DNA of 64,000 nucleotides from Paenibacillus sp. oral taxon 786 str. D14 (GCF_000159955.1 NZ_GG695978.1:33256-97255); one strand, 5' to 3'. Counted from the first letter of the stretch, positions 1-8,662 are shown. The notes: generated by a model from the letters alone, not told the origin. Translations and numbers: made by a program.

Positions 1-726
1 GGCCGCTTGCGCGATATTCAAATCCGACAGATTGCTGACGTTAAAGAGACCTTTGGCTGCGGCTTTGATGCCGTAAACCTGGTACCCATTCGAACCGTTG
101 CCGAAGGGAACCTTATTCAAATAAGCCGTAATGATTTCTTCCTTGGATAAAAAACGCTCCAGCCTAAGTGCCAGCAGCATTTCCTTAACCTTCCGGTCTT
201 CGGTCTTATCCAGGTTCAGGAACACGCGTCGCGCCAGCTGCTGGGTCAGCGTACTGCCGCCGGTCTGCACGTCCTCTTTAAGCACCCGCTGCTTAACCGC
301 TCGCAACGTCCCTTTAAAGTCGATCCCGATGTGTTCCTCAAAGTGGTTGTCTTCGATGGCGATCACAGCATCGAGCACGATTTGCGGGATTTCCTTATAG
401 GTGACAGGACGGCGATCCTCTTCCGAGCGAAGCTGGCCAATCGGCTGGCCGTCACGGAAATAGGCGAAACCTGTCATTTCATTATGATTGATTTTTGCTT
501 GAATGTCGGCACGCGACCGTACCGGATCGTCCTTAACGATGGAGGATACGTATCCGAATACGGCTCCACCGGCAAACATCACGCCGGCAAATCCAAACAG
601 AACGAGCCAACCCACAATCGCCCAGGCTAATCTGCCTTTTTTGCGCTTCCGGGCGGGTTTTGAGTTTTTTTCGCTCCGGTTATTGCGCCGCAGCTTGCCG
701 GAGTTCTTGTCGTTCTCATGATCCAT
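1..726 (-). CDS. class A penicillin-binding protein (glycosyltransferase 51), N-terminal part
   Basis: Partial gene running off the left edge; 242 codons are present and the C-terminal transpeptidase domain would lie outside. A basic cytoplasmic tail (about residues 1-30, many K/R/N) is followed by a membrane anchor (about 32-58). The GT51 lipid II polymerase domain then shows its signatures: EDNHFEEHIG, GGSTLTQQ and the RK/E helix before the YLNKVPFGNG stretch. It would polymerise glycan strands outside the membrane. The ATG at 726 is chosen because AAGGAGGATC lies just upstream; a second ATG three bases further upstream hits a stop at once. Which PBP1 subtype this is cannot be told without the C-terminus. 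Confidence 0.9.
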   Translation of the reverse strand, partial: MDHENDKNSGKLRRNNRSEKNSKPARKRKKGRLAWAIVGWLVLFGFAGVMFAGGAVFGYVSSIVKDDPVRSRADIQAKINHNEMTGFAYFRDGQPIGQLRSEEDRRPVTYKEIPQIVLDAVIAIEDNHFEEHIGIDFKGTLRAVKQRVLKEDVQTGGSTLTQQLARRVFLNLDKTEDRKVKEMLLALRLERFLSKEEIITAYLNKVPFGNGSNGYQVYGIKAAAKGLFNVSNLSDLNIAQAA

Positions 727-847
727 GCATGATCCTCCTTTATAAACAGCAACATTATAGCATAAAAAAGGGGATTTGGATGTTTTTTCAGCGTATTTTG
801 GCGTGTGATGGAGCCTAGTTCCTGCTCATGACCTAGCTTTCGTAGAT

Positions 848-879
848 TTGACTTTGGGAATGCATCTGTGTTATATAAT
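848..879 (+). promoter_or_regulatory. sigma-A-type promoter of the tyrS T-box transcript
   Basis: A -35 element TTGACT (848-853) is followed by an AT-rich -10 region; TTATAT (871-876) gives a 17-bp spacer and TATAAT (874-879) a 20-bp spacer. It lies directly upstream of the T-box leader, so transcription should begin near 885. Confidence 0.6.
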
Positions 880-885
880 ATTTTA

Positions 886-1186
886 AATTGCAAATCGTCA
901 AAGGCTTAGAAAGACTCAGTAGAAGGCGGAATCCCGTCGCTCAGAGAATCGGTGGTTGCTGCGAACCGAATGGGCGGATCCCTTTTGAATTACCGTCTGG
1001 AGCCGTCCGGGGGAACGCGCGTAGAATGCGCCAGTAGTCCGGTACCGGGAAATCCCGTTATGTGAATGAAGTGAAAACCGTCATCGGTTCGTCTGGCAAT
1101 CCGCCGCAGGATCCGCAAACGGTTTTAATTAGGGTGGTAACGCGAGTGCTCCTTCTCGTCCCTTGGGATGAGAAGGAGCTTTTTTG
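886..1186 (+). promoter_or_regulatory. T-box riboswitch (tRNA-Tyr sensing) upstream of tyrS
   Basis: The leader has the Stem I signature AGAGAATCGGTGG...GCGAACC (about 943-967). The likely specifier codon TAC (Tyr) is at 991-993 in the usual GAAT-TAC...TGGAG context, and the T-box proper AGGGTGGTAACGCG is at 1131-1144. It ends in a strong terminator hairpin (1148-1186) whose 5' arm should pair alternatively with the T-box antiterminator. Uncharged tRNA-Tyr is expected to stabilise the antiterminator and allow tyrS transcription. The codon matches the downstream gene, which supports the specifier assignment. Confidence 0.95.
1148..1186 (+). terminator. T-box regulatory terminator
   Basis: GCTCCTTCTC pairs with GAGAAGGAGC around a short loop, followed by a run of T. 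This is the regulated attenuator of the tyrS leader rather than a constitutive stop. Confidence 0.92.
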
Positions 1187-1235
1187 CGTTCCGTTTTCTA
1201 AGCAGGACTAACGAATATGGAGGGAAAGAAGAGCA

Positions 1236-2489
1236 ATGAAATGGGAAGAATTAAGCGCGGCCCAGCAAGCCGAGGTGGAACGCCAACTTCAGGTGATTTC
1301 CCGCGGTGTTGTGGAGATCGTGCCGGAGGATGAGCTGAAGCAAAAAGTGATCCAGTCGGTTGTGACCGGCAAGCCGCTGAAAGTTAAACTGGGGCTGGAC
1401 CCTTCCGCGCCGGACATTCATATCGGCCATACGGTGGTTATGCAGAAGCTGCGGCAGTTTCAGGAGCTCGGCCATCAGGTGCAGCTGATCATCGGCGACT
1501 TTACGGGGCGGATCGGCGATCCGACCGGCAAATCGGAAACCCGCAAACAATTAACCGAAGAAGACGTACAACGGAATGCGGAAACGTACCGCCAGCAAAT
1601 CTTTAAAATTCTGGACCCGGAAAAAACGCAAGTTAACTTTAACTCGGAATGGCTGGCACCGATGACGTTTGCCGACGTCGTGAAGCTGTCCGCGAAGGTG
1701 ACCGTGGCACGTATGCTGGAACGCGACGATTTTACGAAGAGGTATACAAGCGGTCAGCCGATTAGCATCCACGAGTTTTTCTACCCGCTGATGCAAGGCA
1801 TGGATTCGGTGGCGCTGGAAAGCGATATCGAGCTGGGGGGAACGGACCAGAAGTTTAACTTGCTCATGGGCCGGACCTTGCAGAAAGAATATGGCAAAGA
1901 CACGCAAGTCGCGATCATGACCCCAATCATCGAAGGCTTGGACGGCGTGCAGAAGATGAGTAAAAGCCTTGGCAACTACATCGGCATCGATGAAGCGCCA
2001 AACGAAATCTACGGTAAAGCGATGTCTGTGCCGGACGAGCTGATGACGAAGTACTTTGAGCTGGTGACTGACCTGTCCCTCGAAGAATTGGCTGAACTCA
2101 CCGAAGGCCTCAAATCGGGAGCCGTGCATCCGCGCGACGCCAAGATGAAACTGGCCCATACGCTCGTCCGGATGTACCATGGTCAAGAAGCTGCCGATGC
2201 AGCGCAGGAGCATTTCGTAACGGTGTTCCAGCAACGTGCGCTGCCGGAGGATATCGAGGAGAAAGAAATTCCTGCCGCTGAGCTGGACAATGGGAAAATC
2301 CGTCTGATCAAGTTGCTGACGTTGCTAGGGTTCGCCGCATCAAATGGGGAGGCAAGACGCAGCATCCAGCAGGGTGCGGTTAAGCTGAACGAAGAGAAGA
2401 TCAGCGACCCGAATGCGGAAGTAGAGCTGGCGGGCGGAGAGATCATCCAGGTCGGTAAACGCAAATTCGCCAAGTTGTCGGTAAAATAA
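1236..2489 (+). CDS. tyrS: tyrosyl-tRNA synthetase
   Basis: Charges tRNA-Tyr with tyrosine. The 417-residue protein has the class I motifs HIGHT (about residue 62) and KMSKS (about 240), and a C-terminal S4-like RNA-binding domain (about 345-417). The [13 protein letters not shown] context and the insertion pattern resemble the second bacterial TyrRS subtype (TyrZ-like) more than the E. coli/TyrS1 form; this subtype call is from memory of family sequences. The start follows a GGAGGG-type ribosome binding site. Expression should depend on the T-box leader directly upstream, and a hairpin terminator follows. Confidence 0.96.
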   Translation: MKWEELSAAQQAEVERQLQVISRGVVEIVPEDELKQKVIQSVVTGKPLKVKLGLDPSAPDIHIGHTVVMQKLRQFQELGHQVQLIIGDFTGRIGDPTGKSETRKQLTEEDVQRNAETYRQQIFKILDPEKTQVNFNSEWLAPMTFADVVKLSAKVTVARMLERDDFTKRYTSGQPISIHEFFYPLMQGMDSVALESDIELGGTDQKFNLLMGRTLQKEYGKDTQVAIMTPIIEGLDGVQKMSKSLGNYIGIDEAPNEIYGKAMSVPDELMTKYFELVTDLSLEELAELTEGLKSGAVHPRDAKMKLAHTLVRMYHGQEAADAAQEHFVTVFQQRALPEDIEEKEIPAAELDNGKIRLIKLLTLLGFAASNGEARRSIQQGAVKLNEEKISDPNAEVELAGGEIIQVGKRKFAKLSVK

Positions 2490-2548
2490 GAGGAATGGAC
2501 TATATAAAGATCCCTCGCCAATTTTTGCATATAATCATGCATAATCAG

Positions 2549-2585
2549 CTAAAAGAGGAACAGAACTTTACTGTTCCTCTTTTAG
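2549..2585 (+). terminator. hairpin after tyrS
   Basis: A perfect 15-bp inverted repeat (CTAAAAGAGGAACAG / CTGTTCCTCTTTTAG) with a 7-nt loop. The 3' arm itself ends in a T-rich stretch, and the symmetric A/T flanks allow action in both directions. Confidence 0.7.
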
Positions 2586-2601
2586 TCAGAGAAAGGGTCT
2601 A

Positions 2602-2861
2602 ATGATGGTTGATTGTATACTTTGCAATGTATTAGAAACCCGAGAAGCTGTGGTTCTACACGAGTCAATACATGTTCTGTGTATTTTCGATCTATATCCG
2701 GCTACCAAGGGGCATTTATTGATTTTTCCGAAGCAGCATATTGAACGCTTGCACCTGATCGAAGATGATCGCTTACAAAATGAGCTGTTCCAAACGTTAG
2801 TGACCGTATGTAAGTGACTGGTGGAAAGTCAATTGTGTACGGATTACAGCATTATGACCAA
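2602..2861 (+). pseudogene. truncated HIT-family nucleotide hydrolase
   Basis: The 71-codon reading frame starting at 2602 looks like the N-terminal half of a HIT protein: CILCNVLE metal-binding-like start, then the strand pattern ending in GHLLIFPKQHIERL. It stops at TGA (2815-2817). Reading through the stop in the same frame gives residues similar to the next HIT segment (LVESQLCTDYSIM) until TAG at 2859-2861. The catalytic His-x-His-x-His segment is absent, its place taken by the rpsD terminator. I read this as a decayed gene. The short peptide could still be made, but it could not be an active hydrolase. Confidence 0.65.
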
Positions 2862-2877
2862 ATAGCCAAAGGTAGGC

Positions 2878-2919
2878 ACAAAAAAACCGACCCAAGTTGA
2901 GAACAACTTGGGTCGGTTT
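2878..2919 (-). terminator. rpsD terminator
   Basis: Perfect 15-bp stem (2885-2899 with 2904-2918) with a 4-nt loop. Read on the minus strand it is followed by a T run, immediately downstream of the rpsD stop codon. Confidence 0.9.
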
Positions 2920-2930
2920 GCTTCCGAATC

Positions 2931-3530
2931 TTAACGGTTGTAGAACTCGACGATTTGCTTCTCGTCGATGTCTTGCGACAGCTCGGAACGTTCTGGCAAA
3001 CGGATGTATTTGCCTTCCAGAGTCGTGTCGTTGAATTCCAGGTAAGCCGGAACATGCGTACGGTTCTCCAGAGCTTCCTTCACGGAAGAGAGACCACGGC
3101 TTCTTTCACGAAGGCCGATTACGTCGCCAACGTTTACGCGGTAAGAAGCGATGTCTACTTTCTTGCCGTTAACCGTTACGTGACCGTGGGATACGAGCTG
3201 ACGTGCACCAGCACGGGAGTTCGCGAAGCCCAGACGGTAAACAAGGTTGTCCAAACGGCTTTCAAGCAAGATCATAAACGTTTCGCCCGCGATACCAGGC
3301 ATGTGCTGCGCTTTCTCGAACAGGGTGCGGAATTGCTTCTCACCCAAACCGTACATGTGGCGCAGTTTTTGTTTCTCGAGCAATTGTGCTCCGTAGTTAC
3401 TTACTTTTCTACGTTGGTTAGGACCGTGTTGCCCCGGAGGGAACGGACGTTTCAAATCTTTGCCAGTGCCGCTCAAGGAAATGCCAAGACGGCGGCTGAG
3501 TTTAAATTTAGGACCTGTGTAACGTGCCAT
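2931..3530 (-). CDS. rpsD: 30S ribosomal protein S4
   Basis: The 199-residue protein starts [16 protein letters not shown] and carries the S4 RNA-binding domain (about 90-150, with the [12 protein letters not shown] and [14 protein letters not shown] strands). It is a primary 16S rRNA binder that nucleates the 30S body. In Bacillus it also represses its own mRNA. It is monocistronic here, with its own promoter, a leader of about 200 nt and a terminator. The ATG at 3530 is preceded by AAAGGAG. Confidence 0.98.
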   Translation of the reverse strand: MARYTGPKFKLSRRLGISLSGTGKDLKRPFPPGQHGPNQRRKVSNYGAQLLEKQKLRHMYGLGEKQFRTLFEKAQHMPGIAGETFMILLESRLDNLVYRLGFANSRAGARQLVSHGHVTVNGKKVDIASYRVNVGDVIGLRERSRGLSSVKEALENRTHVPAYLEFNDTTLEGKYIRLPERSELSQDIDEKQIVEFYNR

Positions 3531-3728
3531 TGTATAGGTAGACTCCTTTGTTAGTTAAATTTCGTCTAGGGTTCTACTTGCGCGGGTTTTGTTTGGTTGA
3601 GCGAAGGATAGATAATGATACGCTCCCTGACAGGAAAGTTCAGCCGCTGTCCCGTCAGCAACAAAAACCGAGAGGGTGCTCGCATGCGTTACGCCCTAAG
3701 TAAGACTCTATCCAGTCTTCATCAACAA
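3531..3728 (-). promoter_or_regulatory. rpsD 5' leader, probable S4 autoregulatory RNA
   Basis: An untranslated leader of about 200 nt lies between the promoter and the rpsD start codon. It contains several self-complementary segments, for instance the GACAG / CTGTC pair within 3630-3660. Known biology: B. subtilis rpsD is repressed by S4 binding its leader. That this leader does the same is inferred from position, length and structure potential; the consensus structure was not folded here. Confidence 0.5.
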
Positions 3729-3733
3729 TATAT

Positions 3734-3761
3734 ATTATATGAATTGAGGTTATAAAGTCAA
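3734..3761 (-). promoter_or_regulatory. sigma-A promoter of rpsD
   Basis: On the minus strand: -35 TTGACT (complement of 3756-3761), 16-bp spacer, -10 TATAAT (complement of 3734-3739). Confidence 0.8.
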
Positions 3762-3828
3762 TAAGTGATTTTGTAGAGATGGGTGGATTTTTGTCGATAG
3801 GGCTTTAGTCCCAAAAAAATACCTTAAA

Positions 3829-3858
3829 CCTTAGGATTTATAATGCAAAACCCTAAGG
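3829..3858 (+). promoter_or_regulatory. inverted repeat around a possible -10 upstream of the diguanylate cyclase
   Basis: CCTTAGG (3829-3835) and CCTAAGG (3852-3858) form a 7-bp inverted repeat with TATAAT (3839-3844) between the arms. No good -35 is visible. A regulator binding here would cover the promoter; its identity is unknown. A second inverted repeat, GGACAAGCT / AGCTTGTCC, lies further down at about 3905-3938 in the leader. Confidence 0.35.
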
Positions 3859-3998
3859 AAGATAGTAAAATAGAGATATCAGACAAGATCGGATATGGCG
3901 GAGATGGACAAGCTTGAACTTCAGGACAAGAGCTTGTCCGTTTAATATTTATCGCAGAAGGGTTACAATTCCAACGCAGCATATAAAGGAGCTTTTTT

Positions 3999-5993
3999 AT
4001 GGCCGATCAATCCTTGGGTCAGCCGATGCTGAACCTGAATAACGCTTCCGGCCTGCCGCGGCTTGATGATGTCAACGATTATACCGATTGGCTGCGGCAG
4101 CTAGATATTAACGCCCACGATTTTCCCTACATCGATTCCATATTACAACAGGGATTTGCGGAATGGCGCAAACAGATCAGCGATATGCCGGAACTCGGCG
4201 AGGCTGATTTCTTCCTTGCCGGCAGCCGCGGCGAGAAGCTGCTTGCCGATTCGTTGAACCCGCGGCAACCGCTGGAACGTTCCTGGCCTAGCGGAATGGA
4301 AGAGGTCATCAAGCAGAGCTTGTATGAGCGCAAAGCCATCGCAGCCCAGAAGGCCGACGGAGTTTATGCGGCTGTACCGGTGTATACACGCATTCATGGC
4401 GAGTTGTTTGCGGTGTTTGGCTGTCTCATTCGTGAGAGCTGCACTTCAGAGGCGATCTTGTTAGCCAAGATGGCGGCCCGGCTGTTTCAAACCTGTTTTT
4501 ATCGTTGCTTTGAGGGAATGTTCATTACGGATTTGGTCCGCATCCAGCAGCAAGCCAAGCGGGAGGAGCAGCGCCGCTCTAAGCTTTTTCAAATGGTGCA
4601 GAAGCTTCATGATAAGATCGACGTGGATTCGGTCCTGACCGAGGTGTTCGAGCGGGTGTCCGGCATGTATCCGAATGCCCGTCTGGAGTTGCTTATGTCT
4701 CAGGATCATGTAAGTCTCGATCCGCGGGTTAAATCGTTTCAATTGCTTGGACAAGGCGATGAGCTGCTCGTGAGGGCTTTCATGGAGGGCAGAATGCAGG
4801 TTAGGGAAACCGTGGATCCGAAGGGAGAAGGCGAAAGAAATTTGGAAATCGCCGTACCTCTCAGTGGCAAACAAGGGGTGTACGGGGTTTTCCACTTGCG
4901 CATCCAGCGTGAGGAGATCGATGATGTGGATTTGCAGCTGATCGGCATGCTGGCCGATACGGCCGGCACGGCATTTGAGAACGCGAAGCTGTATGAACAA
5001 TCGAATTTGCTGATCAACGAGCTGAGGCTGATCAATGAATTAACGAAACGGCTGAATCAAAGTCTGCGGCTCAAGGAAGTTTTCCAATTTGCAACCGAAG
5101 AGTTGCTATCGATTTTTCAGGCGGAGTATTGCTGTATTTCCCAATTAAACAAAGAGACAGAAACGTTCGAGATTGTGTCCAGCAATGTTCCGGGGCTGTC
5201 GAAGGAGCATTTTCCGAAAAACTATGGATTCAGCGGGCTGGTATATTCCACGCAGGAGCCGATCATTCTGTCGGACTTTCAAGCCTATGGGAAGGTATCC
5301 TCGAGATTTATGGAGGAGACGAACTCCCGCTCGCTGATCACCGCACCTTTGTTCGTCCGGGGAGAAGTGAACGGGGTAATCATGCTGGCGCACCGCAAGA
5401 CCCGCTTTTTTTCTTATGATAATTACAAGCTGCTTCAGGTCTTATCCTCACACATCGGTCTTGCAATCGCCAACGCGTCGCTGCATGCGGAGGTACGCCG
5501 GATGGCCAATCGCGATATGCTGACTGGACTTTACGCCCGCCATTACGTCGATGATGCGATCCAGGAATTCCAGAAGAAAGACACGAACGGTTCCTTAATC
5601 ATCGTGGATATTGATCAGTTTAAGCAAGTCAACGACACGTACGGGCACCAAACCGGGGATAAAATCCTGAAGCAGGTGTGCGCAATCGTCAAGAGCTCAA
5701 TCCGCAAGACAGATATCGCCGCCCGCTGGGGAGGCGAAGAACTGGCGGTGTACCTGCCCGGTGCAAGCGCTGAGAACAGCTACCAAATCGCAGAAACGAT
5801 TCGGCTGCGCGTCGCGATGGATACCGATCCGCCGGTGACCGTCTCATGCGGTATTGCTGAGTGGGTAAAGGGCGATGAGAAGCTTAGCGTGGAGTCGCTT
5901 TTCTATGAGGCGGATATGGCGCTGTATAAAGCCAAGAACAACGGGCGGAACCAGACGCAAGTCGGATCCAGAGAGGACGCCCCCTCCTCGTAA
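3999..5993 (+). CDS. GAF-domain diguanylate cyclase
   Basis: A 664-residue cytoplasmic signalling protein with no membrane segment. Residues 1-190 are not assigned but look sensory. Two GAF-type domains follow (about 195-335 and 355-495), then a GGDEF domain (about 500-650) starting at RDMLTGLYARHY. The active-site motif is GGEEL (about 577-581) in the context ARWGGEELAVYLP, with Leu where Phe is usual; this variant occurs in active enzymes. RKTD five residues upstream matches the RxxD inhibitory I-site. It should make cyclic di-GMP from GTP, with feedback inhibition. It is monocistronic, with a good SD (AAAGGAG) and a terminator at 6013-6058. Confidence 0.9.
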   Translation: MADQSLGQPMLNLNNASGLPRLDDVNDYTDWLRQLDINAHDFPYIDSILQQGFAEWRKQISDMPELGEADFFLAGSRGEKLLADSLNPRQPLERSWPSGMEEVIKQSLYERKAIAAQKADGVYAAVPVYTRIHGELFAVFGCLIRESCTSEAILLAKMAARLFQTCFYRCFEGMFITDLVRIQQQAKREEQRRSKLFQMVQKLHDKIDVDSVLTEVFERVSGMYPNARLELLMSQDHVSLDPRVKSFQLLGQGDELLVRAFMEGRMQVRETVDPKGEGERNLEIAVPLSGKQGVYGVFHLRIQREEIDDVDLQLIGMLADTAGTAFENAKLYEQSNLLINELRLINELTKRLNQSLRLKEVFQFATEELLSIFQAEYCCISQLNKETETFEIVSSNVPGLSKEHFPKNYGFSGLVYSTQEPIILSDFQAYGKVSSRFMEETNSRSLITAPLFVRGEVNGVIMLAHRKTRFFSYDNYKLLQVLSSHIGLAIANASLHAEVRRMANRDMLTGLYARHYVDDAIQEFQKKDTNGSLIIVDIDQFKQVNDTYGHQTGDKILKQVCAIVKSSIRKTDIAARWGGEELAVYLPGASAENSYQIAETIRLRVAMDTDPPVTVSCGIAEWVKGDEKLSVESLFYEADMALYKAKNNGRNQTQVGSREDAPSS

Positions 5994-6012
5994 ATGGTTG
6001 CTTTATTGGTAT

Positions 6013-6058
6013 AGAACGCTCTCGACCGGACATATGGACGGCGGGAGCGTTCTTTTTT
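6013..6058 (+). terminator. terminator of the diguanylate cyclase gene
   Basis: AGAACGCTC (6013-6021) pairs with GAGCGTTCT (6045-6053), followed by TTTTT. Confidence 0.85.
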
Positions 6059-6177
6059 GGGTTGCCGGTCGAACCTGCGAATAGAGTGACCGTCCCTGTG
6101 GCAGGATACTGCTAGAACTAGCAAAAGGAATGATCCGGTGGGGAACCGGGTTTATTTTTTCAGGCGGGGGCTTGCAT

Positions 6178-7050
6178 ATGAAGGGGATATCACGGAGAAG
6201 GCCAACGTATAAATATCGGTTAGGGAAGATCATCTATGGCCTGCTAGTCACGCTAATCTTGGCGTCGTGCGGGATCAACGAAGCGAGGACGCCGGAGCAG
6301 TGGTTTGACTTCACCTGGTCCGGGCTGGCGGGATGTGACACGTTAACCTTTCGCGGCTTAGCCGCCTTGCAGCGCGGAAACAGGCAAGGGCTGGAAGAGA
6401 GTTTCAGTTATACGGGACGTCTTCAAGAGCATAGGGAATTAAGTATCCGAGGCGAGCCGATGGGTCAACGGGCGGGAAACCCTGCAGGCCATCTGCAAAC
6501 GGCGGGATTAGCAGAGCCGAATGGCTGGGAAGCCAAGCTCCGGTTAGAGCACGGGAACTGGCTGGTGCAATCCGATGACCACAATGCGCTGCTGCAAGGG
6601 GTGGTCCGTCTGAACCCGCTGGAACAACTAGAGGAGATTCGAATGGCCGCTAAGAAAACGATCACTTCCGAAAGCGGTGCTGCACGGGGGACGAAGGTGC
6701 TTCGGATCGAGATGGATCCAGCCGAAGCTACCATGCGGTTAAAGGATCGCTTGCTGTCGGAAATGGAGCTCACGCGTGAGGCCGGGCTGGCGCAATTAGA
6801 ACAGGTGCCGGCTTCACAGAAGGAGCAGCTGCGAAACGAGTTGTCGCAGATCTGGACGACGGGCAGCAAGCAGTTAGCGGTCATGCTGAAGCAAATGAAA
6901 GCGACCGTCGTCTACCATTTGACGATTGACCGCAAATCGGGATTACCTTCCAGGCTGACCTCGGAGACGACGTTGAATTATTTGTCACCCAAAGGCGTGC
7001 CGCAGCGGGAGGTGCTGCGAACCGATAACCGGTTTGAGGGTTATCAGTAG
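6178..7050 (+). CDS. putative lipoprotein, unknown function
   Basis: A 290-residue protein with a basic N-terminus, a hydrophobic segment and a lipobox ending LASC-G (Cys about residue 31), so it is probably lipid-anchored outside the membrane. The rest is hydrophilic and mixed alpha/beta, with several charged helices and no motif I recognise; the overall style resembles sporulation or germination-associated lipoproteins, but that is weak. Start chosen at ATG 6178 because AGGCGGGGG precedes it by 7 nt. An in-frame ATG at 6130 has no properly spaced SD and would put 16 extra residues before the signal peptide. Confidence 0.65.
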   Translation: MKGISRRRPTYKYRLGKIIYGLLVTLILASCGINEARTPEQWFDFTWSGLAGCDTLTFRGLAALQRGNRQGLEESFSYTGRLQEHRELSIRGEPMGQRAGNPAGHLQTAGLAEPNGWEAKLRLEHGNWLVQSDDHNALLQGVVRLNPLEQLEEIRMAAKKTITSESGAARGTKVLRIEMDPAEATMRLKDRLLSEMELTREAGLAQLEQVPASQKEQLRNELSQIWTTGSKQLAVMLKQMKATVVYHLTIDRKSGLPSRLTSETTLNYLSPKGVPQREVLRTDNRFEGYQ

Positions 7051-7074
7051 GCGTGAGTGACATCCTAGGTTAGG

Positions 7075-7103
7075 CTGACTTTCCGACCCTATCGTGCTAC
7101 AAT
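7075..7103 (+). promoter_or_regulatory. extended -10 promoter of the aminopeptidase gene
   Basis: CTGACT (7075-7080), 17-bp spacer, TACAAT (7098-7103), with an upstream TGC that makes an extended -10. Confidence 0.65.
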
Positions 7104-7113
7104 AGCAGAAGAA

Positions 7114-7128
7114 TTAACCAATGGTTAA
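7114..7128 (+). promoter_or_regulatory. 15-bp palindrome at the aminopeptidase transcription start
   Basis: TTAACCA-A-TGGTTAA is a perfect palindrome about 4-18 nt after the predicted start site, a typical repressor position. A second half-like TTAAACCAATGG follows directly. No candidate regulator is encoded next to it. Confidence 0.45.
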
Positions 7129-7207
7129 ACCAATGGGGTGTTTGGACGGCCGGCACGGGTTGTAATACCAAATCCCACAACGAATATTGAGGAGAGTGTG
7201 AAGCCAG

Positions 7208-8323
7208 ATGCGAGATCCTAGAATTCAGAAGCTGGCGGAAAACCTGGTTGGTTATTCCGTAAATGTACAACCGGGAGAGAACGTCCTGGTCGAAATGATT
7301 GGCGATGAACGTGATTTGCTGAAAGCGGTCGTGGAAGAGGTTGGGAAGAAGGGCGGGAACGCCTTCGTTGAGATTACTGACCGGGCTGTACAACGTGCGC
7401 AATTGAAATACGCCACGGAAGACGGCATCAAAACCTGGGCGGAATACGATTTAAAACGGATGCAAATGATGGACTGTTACATCGGCATTCGTGCGGGTTC
7501 TAACGTCAACGATCTGTCCGACGTACCCGAAGATAAGATGAAGCTGTACAATTCGCTTTATTCCCACCCTGTACATAGCGAACAACGGGTGAAACGTACG
7601 AAATGGGTGGTTCTCCGTTATCCGAACGCCAGCATGGCCCAATTGGCCAATACGAGCACGGAAGCGTTCGAGGATTTCTATTTTGACGTATGTAACCTGG
7701 ATTATGCCAAAATGGATCGGGCGCAAGATGCCTTGGCTGATCTGATGAACAGAACGGACAAAGTCCGGATCGTTGCTCCGGGCACCGACCTGACCTTCTC
7801 GATTAAAGACATTCCGGCGGTCAAGTGCTCCGGTCAAAGGAATATCCCGGATGGCGAAGTCTATACGGCTCCGGTCCGCGATTCCGTAAACGGCACGATC
7901 AGCTACAATACGGCTACGCTGTACAACGGAGTTACGTTCGAGAATATCAAATTCCGCTTCGAGAACGGTAAGATCGTTGAAGCTACGAGCAACGACACGA
8001 AACGGATGAACGAAATCCTGGATTCGGACGAAGGGGCTAGATATATCGGGGAGTTTGCGATCGGATTCAACCCGTATATTTTGCATCCGATGAAGGACAT
8101 CTTGTTCGACGAGAAAATTGCGGGCAGCCTTCACTTTACCCCAGGTCAAGCTTATGAGGAAGCCGATAACGGCAACCGTTCCTCGATTCACTGGGATCTT
8201 GTGCTGATCCAGCGTCCGGATTACGGCGGCGGAGAAATTTATTTTGACGATGTACTGATCCGTAAGGATGGCATTTTTGTGCTGCCTGAGCTTGAGGGAT
8301 TGAACCCGGAAAACCTGAAGTAA
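7208..8323 (+). CDS. M29-family aminopeptidase (AmpS/T type)
   Basis: A 371-residue cytosolic metallo-aminopeptidase of the thermophilic M29 family, which removes N-terminal residues from peptides. Expected metal ligands are visible: Glu in IPDGEVYTAP (about 218), Glu in GEFAIGFN (about 280), His in GSLHFTPGQAYEEA, His-Trp-Asp in SIHWDLV, and the Asp/Glu of GGGEIYFDD near the C-terminus. Length is close to the family norm of about 370-410. It has its own promoter and operator-like palindrome; the HPr-like gene follows 82 bp later. Confidence 0.9.
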   Translation: MRDPRIQKLAENLVGYSVNVQPGENVLVEMIGDERDLLKAVVEEVGKKGGNAFVEITDRAVQRAQLKYATEDGIKTWAEYDLKRMQMMDCYIGIRAGSNVNDLSDVPEDKMKLYNSLYSHPVHSEQRVKRTKWVVLRYPNASMAQLANTSTEAFEDFYFDVCNLDYAKMDRAQDALADLMNRTDKVRIVAPGTDLTFSIKDIPAVKCSGQRNIPDGEVYTAPVRDSVNGTISYNTATLYNGVTFENIKFRFENGKIVEATSNDTKRMNEILDSDEGARYIGEFAIGFNPYILHPMKDILFDEKIAGSLHFTPGQAYEEADNGNRSSIHWDLVLIQRPDYGGGEIYFDDVLIRKDGIFVLPELEGLNPENLK

Positions 8324-8405
8324 TCAGAAATCCTCCTTGCTAGGAAAGCGGATTCAATGTATGATTGAAGTATGTTATTTCCAATGTTAAAGACGGAGGG
8401 ATCCT

Positions 8406-8651
8406 ATGGCCACGAACAATGAAGCGGTAGTCGAAATTGCCCAAACAGCAGGCAAGTTCACTTCTTCCATTGTGCTTCAAGCGGACAATAAGTACATCGA
8501 TGTAAAAAGTATCCTCGGCCTCTTCACCACGCTCGTAAATACGAAGAGCTATGAGCTTCACGTTCACGGACCGGATGCGGAAGAAGCGAAGAAAGCCGTA
8601 ACCGAAGTGTTTGCGAAACACGGGTTGGACGTCAAAGTTGTTGCCGATTAA
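8406..8651 (+). CDS. HPr-like protein lacking the phospho-histidine region
   Basis: An 81-residue protein that aligns by eye with HPr/Crh from the first helix onward: VEIAQTAGKF, then KSILGL equivalent to the Ser46 regulatory site, then the last helix AEEAKKAVTEVFAKHG. The first strand and the GLHARPA loop with the phospho-accepting His15 are missing. An in-frame TAA just upstream (8388-8390) and a well-placed GGAGGGATCCT site show this is the true start. The C-terminus ends in a strand-like DVKVVAD that HPr does not have. It cannot relay PTS phosphate through His15; a regulatory role through the Ser site is possible but unproven. Confidence 0.75.
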   Translation: MATNNEAVVEIAQTAGKFTSSIVLQADNKYIDVKSILGLFTTLVNTKSYELHVHGPDAEEAKKAVTEVFAKHGLDVKVVAD

Positions 8652-8662
8652 TGTCAATGAGA

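Noticed and set aside
1551..2234. 227-codon minus-strand open frame inside tyrS
   Set aside because: Shadow of the synthetase frame; no SD or family pattern.
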